The position numbers and the translations under genes were made by a program. 64,000 bases of DNA. It comes from Citrus sinensis. Lineage: Eukaryota > Streptophyta > Magnoliopsida > Sapindales > Rutaceae. Under the pieces are notes generated by a model. The model was given only the letters and a program-made list of their open reading frames with translations. It did no database searches and had not been told where the DNA came from. The stretch's first letter is position 1. Each line of letters starts with the position of its first letter. Positions 59,262-64,000 of the stretch are shown here, one piece after another. The DNA lies in NCBI RefSeq assembly GCF_022201045.2, contig NC_068556.1, forward strand, positions 22,983,501-23,047,500. Reading direction: 5' to 3'.

Positions 59262-59332
59262 TGCGCATCCGGGGAATCGAACCCCGGTCAGTACCGTGGG
59301 AGGGTACTATGATACCACTACACCAGATGCGC
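59262..59332 (-). tRNA. tRNA-Gly (anticodon CCC)
   Basis: The 71-nt minus-strand gene folds as a standard cloverleaf. The acceptor stem GCGCATC pairs with GATGCGC, with discriminator A. The anticodon stem GTACC/GGTAC holds the loop CTCCCAC, and the T stem CGGGG/CCCCG holds TTCGATT. A and B boxes are intact and no intron is present. A run of eight T on the minus strand (59241-59248) follows as the Pol III terminator. Confidence 0.95.
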
Positions 59333-62300
59333 TTGTTGAGTGAAGGGCACTTGGAAAAGATAAAAAACGAAAACGGTTTCTAGTACGACGACCATCCGCC
59401 AAACTTGTCAACTAGGAAGTCTTTAACACATCTAATCAACTTTTAATTTGTATTTGTCCATCATTTCTTCCACATTCAGTTGCTAGTTCTCATATGTAAG
59501 ACTCTCCAAGTCTCCAACAAAACATCACAATAGCATATATTTTTCACCTAGAATTACCAGGCACACACATAACTAATAACGAGGCTCATCTATCCATCCA
59601 TATAACCATATTTGATGATCACACTCACGTGTATGGGCTAAACACTTTCACTGTCATCTTCTCCCAAAAAAAATGATAGATAAGACTCCTACTAACATAT
59701 ATAATTTAAATGGCAATGGCAGAGACAGAGCATGCTTATTTATAATAGAAAAGATTAAAGTTTTCACAAAGTAATAAAAGAATGCAAAAAAGCCCTCGTG
59801 ATCAAAACGTTTGTCTAGTAGGTAGAACTAGAAGCACTCATAAAAGTCATAGCTCGCCGACCACAACAAAATTCCTTCTAAGCAACAACTTTAATTACTT
59901 ATTAATTCCTAGAGCACGAAATTAAGGTGGGCGCCTAAAAAGCACTTTTAGAAATAATTTAGACTGCAGGAAACATAGTCACAGGTGCTGAAACTGCCCC
60001 CTTTCAAGAGTTATATATGTCCATTCTTTATAGAAAAGCTGCATCTTGTATGCACATTTCTACCATATATATTTTAATTATTTAGGTTAAAAGTACATGA
60101 CTGGGGCATTGCATTACTTTTGCGGCTTTTTGCTGACTTAATTAGTTGAATTTCAGTTCTTTTCCTTGCTAGCTTGTTAGAAACGTCAAACAAGTTGCAC
60201 ACATTTTCATGAGCTTTAAGTTTTTTCAAGTAACTAGCCAATCGACTTCTGTTGCTTGTTCTTGAGTGGTCGCATAATTTCTAAGACTGTAAAACCTATA
60301 TTGGCTGATAGGTCAATTAAATATACCACCCATTAGGCGTTAGCCGAATGGTCCTCAAAAAGTTTGGGGTTCAGTTCTCATGGGCACCCCCTTTTGAATG
60401 AGAATAGATATCACTTGCGTGGCTTCAAGTGAATTCATACGTCCAGTTTATTTTCATGAAAGTGCTTAATTAAAATAAAGAGAACAACTATGTACAACCC
60501 TAGATTCTGTGTTGAGTGGATTACGCCCTCTAAGTTCATTCTTAACTCTCAACTTATAATTTATTATATAAAATAAACTTAGGAGTTGCCAACAAGAAAT
60601 TTATGGGTACAATCAAGAATCTAAAATTTTTAACCAAGAATTAATTAATGCAGCGAGAGCTAATATATCTGACAATGACTGTACTGTAAGCACAATGTAT
60701 TAGGAAAATGAAATCAATGCATGGTCAGATCAAACCTATATATGAGAAGACAAAACAGGATCTCTCTAGTCTTGCCCCATCCTTTGTGGATAGGATCAGA
60801 AAAGATGCAAAGCTGCAGCTTTTTCTTCTCCATAACACTTTTTCATTCCACAGACTGTCCATAACCATAACCCTAGATTTTTTTCTGAGATTATCATTTG
60901 ATTTGATCCCTTCCCTTTTGAAAGGCCGCCAAAAAATTTAACTGACTACTCAACAGAAATTACAAAGAGGAATGGGCTCGGACAGCCGTTGTACAACTGA
61001 CCAGCAGCAAAAATTAAAGAAGAAGCTACACTCATTTTGGATATATGATGGGCTCCTTCTTTATAACAATTAGACACATGTTAATGAGGGCCTTATCTAC
61101 ACGAGTTTATAATGCCATATAGATTGCTGCTGCTGTTCTTTGTCAGCACTTGCAAAATTCCAGCAAAATAGAGCTAGTTACCTTTACAGCACATGTCCTT
61201 TCGAGCCAGGTACGCATAAATGGGTGCTTGCTTTAGCCAAAAAGCTCGGGTTCATGCATGGTCTCTCCATCGAATTATATATCCTTGAAAATATAATGCT
61301 CAAGACAAGAATTCGGGAAAGCAAGAATGGGTTCTTATTTTATAATTTGTCCTCGTTGTTCTTTTATCCAGATTTTGAGTTTTGTCTTTTGACTAGCTAT
61401 GCAAGTTGTCATATGAAGCTAGCCTAGAGAGCTCTTTTGCTTCAAAACAAGAGTGAATTAAAGTAACATTCATAGAAGTCCATAGTTAAAATTTATCCCT
61501 TAGGTCAGTCTTTTTGTTTTGTTCTTATCATGCGCTAAAGTAATGCGTGTCTATTCGTGTACAGGTTTGGTTCTCTAATACTATATAAAAGTTCTTACAC
61601 CTAACCAACACTAAAAAAAACTAACTCATGAATTAAGAATTGCTTCAAGTTTATAGTATTAATAAAAATTCTCAATTGATATGAGATATTTTTCCCATCA
61701 ATACTAAGTTACTAAATTAAGAGAATGATTACAATACATTTGTTGTATAATGCAATGCCCTCCAATATTCTCTGTTGAAGTCCCAAAATTTTCCTATTGC
61801 TGTTCACCAAGTTTTTGTTTTCTACATATAAAGTTATGATGCCAAATTTCCAATACACCAAAATTTGGAAGTCAACAGAAAACTTAAGATGAAAAAACTT
61901 CAAGTTTTCAACTAATAGTACCATATAACGGCCGTATTGAAGATACCTTCAAATAAAATTGGAAACTATGATAGCCGCCATCTGCTGCATACGTGGCATG
62001 CAATTGTGGGATCTTGGACCCCCTAATCACGAAATTTAATGAAAATTCATCCACTTGCAGAAAGCATTCTGATTTCAGATTACAGGCTCTTCTATTTGTC
62101 TAGGTGAAATTCATTAGAACAAAAACAAGTCCTGTTTTAGCCATGTGGTCGTCTTTGTTATCAAAAATAGATAACCAATACTGCGTGGTCCCGTAACTTG
62201 AGGTTGAGGATATATATTTATTGATATCTGTTTCAACATAATCGAAACTTTCCACGGTACCCACTTGATGATAACCGAGACTTATGTATCAAGTTGACGT

Positions 62301-63364
62301 TGTAGCTGTAAGTTTTTTTACATTCTTGTAATCTTGAGAATCTTTTGCTTATTAGCATGTGAAGAGTTTTGAACCAGCTGGCAACTTCGGTTTATGGCTA
62401 ACCCACCATTTCCTTTGGAATTGATAGGCGTGGACTCGCAAATTTGCCCTTTCCCAATATTTCTAGAATATAAATATATATACATATATTATGAGGATTT
62501 GGGTAAACTTCATTTATTGCTAACTCATTTCTACTTCAAGACAATATCTTTTATTCATCATCTCTCATAATTGAAATGACAAGTGCATGAAATATACAAT
62601 ACTTTTTTAAAAAAAAGATACCGGAACTTGCATGAATCAATTTGGGATCATCAACTGATCAATGCATTTTGCAGAAAAAAGAGAACAGGCTAGTTTGACC
62701 CCTATGGCGACAAGACCTTAATTCCCAAAAAATTTTGGATGCTCTCTATGTATATACTATTCAATTTGTTAAATTTTTATTACGCGTGTATAATTTGTTC
62801 GTGTGTGCTACTCAATCGACACTTGATTATGCGTGAGCATACGTGCCATCAACATGTTTTGGCAAGCAACGCTCAAATTTATTCTCAGCAAGCGTAAGCC
62901 GCACTTTATTCTGTTAGATATTAATCAATGAATTTGCTTATAATGTTAATTATAAATACACGAACGTGTCATTGCCCCCTTTACTCACTTTAATTTGTCA
63001 CCTCACCAGCCAAGCCAATTCATTCATCTCAGACAAATTATGCATGTTCCATATATGTCACCTCAAACAATTTGTATTAAGAATATAATTAGCACACAGA
63101 AAGAAACCCAATTCTCATTTCACAGTAGTATACACAAACATACATGATACCAAACTTAGCGACCTTAACCTACGTTAATTATAGCTTCATCCCTAATGAA
63201 TGAAAAATCAGTAACACTGCTACTGAAATATCAGACCCCTTGACGCAGGCAATAAAAATACAAAGAAACCAAACTAAGCACACACAGATTAAAAGTTGAC
63301 AGATCAGATGAGAGCAGTGTAAAGCTGGTCATGCAAAGAGGAACTGAAAGGACCAACTAGCTAG
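59333..63364. other. Intergenic region with a SINE candidate
   Basis: No protein gene is supported. Open frames near 60708-60941 and 61140-61427 show no known domain or splice context. A tRNA-like SINE head lies at 60335-60490. Confidence 0.5.
60335..60490 (+). mobile_element. tRNA-derived SINE candidate
   Basis: An A-box-like TAGCCGAATGG (60341-60351) and a B-box-like GGTTCAGTTCT (60368-60378) are spaced as in a tRNA gene, but no cloverleaf or anticodon stem forms. A tRNA-unrelated body follows and ends in an A-rich stretch near 60470-60490. This is the structure of plant SINEs. No target duplication was confirmed. Confidence 0.45.
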
Positions 63365-63688
63365 CTACACGTCCCTGACTTCAAAGACGTTACGGTTTTT
63401 GACGACGATGTCGTACATGTGCATGGACTTGAACTTGTTGAAGTCTTTAGGGAGGGAGATTAGATGGACGGTGGAGCGTTTATGGAATTGAAGAAGCTCG
63501 GGATCATCGTAGTATCTCTCCCATCCGAGAGACGATAGCTTACGCTCAAGAACAGCGTAAGAGGTCATGACCTCATTGGTTGGGACGTGTACTAGCACTT
63601 TGCGGCGAGTGTTGGAGTTGGAACAAGCCTCAGCTCCCGGATTCTCAAGACGAACAACTCCGTTCTTGAAGACCCAAACGCCGGACAT
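63365..63688 (-). CDS. Flowering-promoting factor 1-like protein
   Basis: A single exon encodes 107 aa, close to Arabidopsis FPF1 (110 aa). It opens [18 protein letters not shown] and continues [60 protein letters not shown] and NVFEVRD. The start at 63688 matches family N termini, and upstream extensions of the frame lie in the leader. FPF1 relatives are small plant-only proteins linked to gibberellin-dependent flowering, root growth and cell elongation; their biochemical action is not settled. The gene looks intact. Confidence 0.95.
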   Translation of the reverse strand: MSGVWVFKNGVVRLENPGAEACSNSNTRRKVLVHVPTNEVMTSYAVLERKLSSLGWERYYDDPELLQFHKRSTVHLISLPKDFNKFKSMHMYDIVVKNRNVFEVRDV

Positions 63689-63761
63689 TTTTGTTTTGAT
63701 AGATCTGGATAGAAGCTTTGTGTGTGAGCTTGAAGATGGAGTTGGCGATGAAGTAGTGCAA

Positions 63762-63769
63762 TATATATA
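63762..63769 (-). promoter_or_regulatory. TATA box of the FPF1-like gene
   Basis: TATATATA on the minus strand lies about 75 bases before the ATG, giving an expected start near 63735 and a leader of about 45 bases. Confidence 0.6.
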
Positions 63770-64000
63770 GAGAGAAGCAGTGAGTGACAATTAAATTATA
63801 TAATCCTATTATGAAGTGAGGATGGGGATGTTTGGATTTGGGTTTAGGTGAAGCTAACGTGGGGTCCAATAAAGAAGCTCACTAGGGTCCTGAGGATGCA
63901 TTTGGGTCGCGTTTGTTTGGGACACACGTACCTTCAACAATGGGTGCATAATTGGATAGAAGGGAATCCATTTTTCATTTTTTGAAATTTCTCTAGTCTT

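Noticed and set aside
60708-61427. Two small frames proposed as genes or microRNA precursor
   Set aside because: No known domain, no family of microRNA recognised, no convincing stem with a conserved mature sequence.
1-64000. CRISPR array, operon, riboswitch or toxin-antitoxin system
   Set aside because: Gene structure is that of a plant nucleus; no regularly spaced repeats or bacterial operon signals were seen.

Overview
This window is nuclear DNA of a flowering plant, almost certainly a woody eudicot; a rosid such as Citrus would fit, but the genus is a guess. Signs are AT-rich intergenic DNA, spliced genes with GT-AG introns, plant-only families (SANT/ELM2 protein, SRC2 C2 protein, phi-class GST, FPF1-like, Cf-9-like receptor protein) and several classes of plant transposon.

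Layout. 1-4479 is intergenic. 4505-8825 (+) is an ELM2-SANT nuclear protein of 859 aa whose ATG directly follows a 5'UTR intron. 9871-11346 (+) is a three-exon 190-aa protein resembling complex I assembly factor NDUFAF4. 12013-15191 (-) is a seven-exon, 333-aa mitochondrial thiamine diphosphate carrier. 15192-18495 is intergenic with a small MITE and a dead LINE RNase H fragment.

18496-59167 is the notable part. It is a degenerate tandem array of three units whose ancestral order I infer as PWWP protein - SRC2 - GSTF - NIP7. Unit A (18496-26060) keeps a broken PWWP gene and a prematurely stopped, internally duplicated SRC2. Unit B (27812-38456) keeps a PWWP fragment, the only intact SRC2 (30174-31055), a frameshifted GSTF and the only intact NIP7 (37031-37594). 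Unit C (38668-59167) keeps a PWWP tail, a broken SRC2, a truncated GSTF and only the last codons of NIP7. Units A and B are nearly identical; C is older. Unit C was expanded by a 3.1-kb Mutator-like transposon with long self-folding TIRs, a Ty3/gypsy fossil, a younger gag-only Copia-type element nested inside it, and a receptor-like-protein fragment. A Harbinger-type MITE in unit A has a clean empty site in unit B.

59168-64000 holds a tRNA-Gly(CCC) gene (-), a likely tRNA-derived SINE and an FPF1-like gene at 63365-63688 (-). Seven protein-coding genes look functional, counting NIP7 and SRC2-B. They are housekeeping or stress genes (chromatin, mitochondria, ribosome assembly, cold/calcium signalling, flowering) and do not form one pathway. 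I did not find a convincing new multi-gene system; the strongest observation is the decaying four-gene tandem array.
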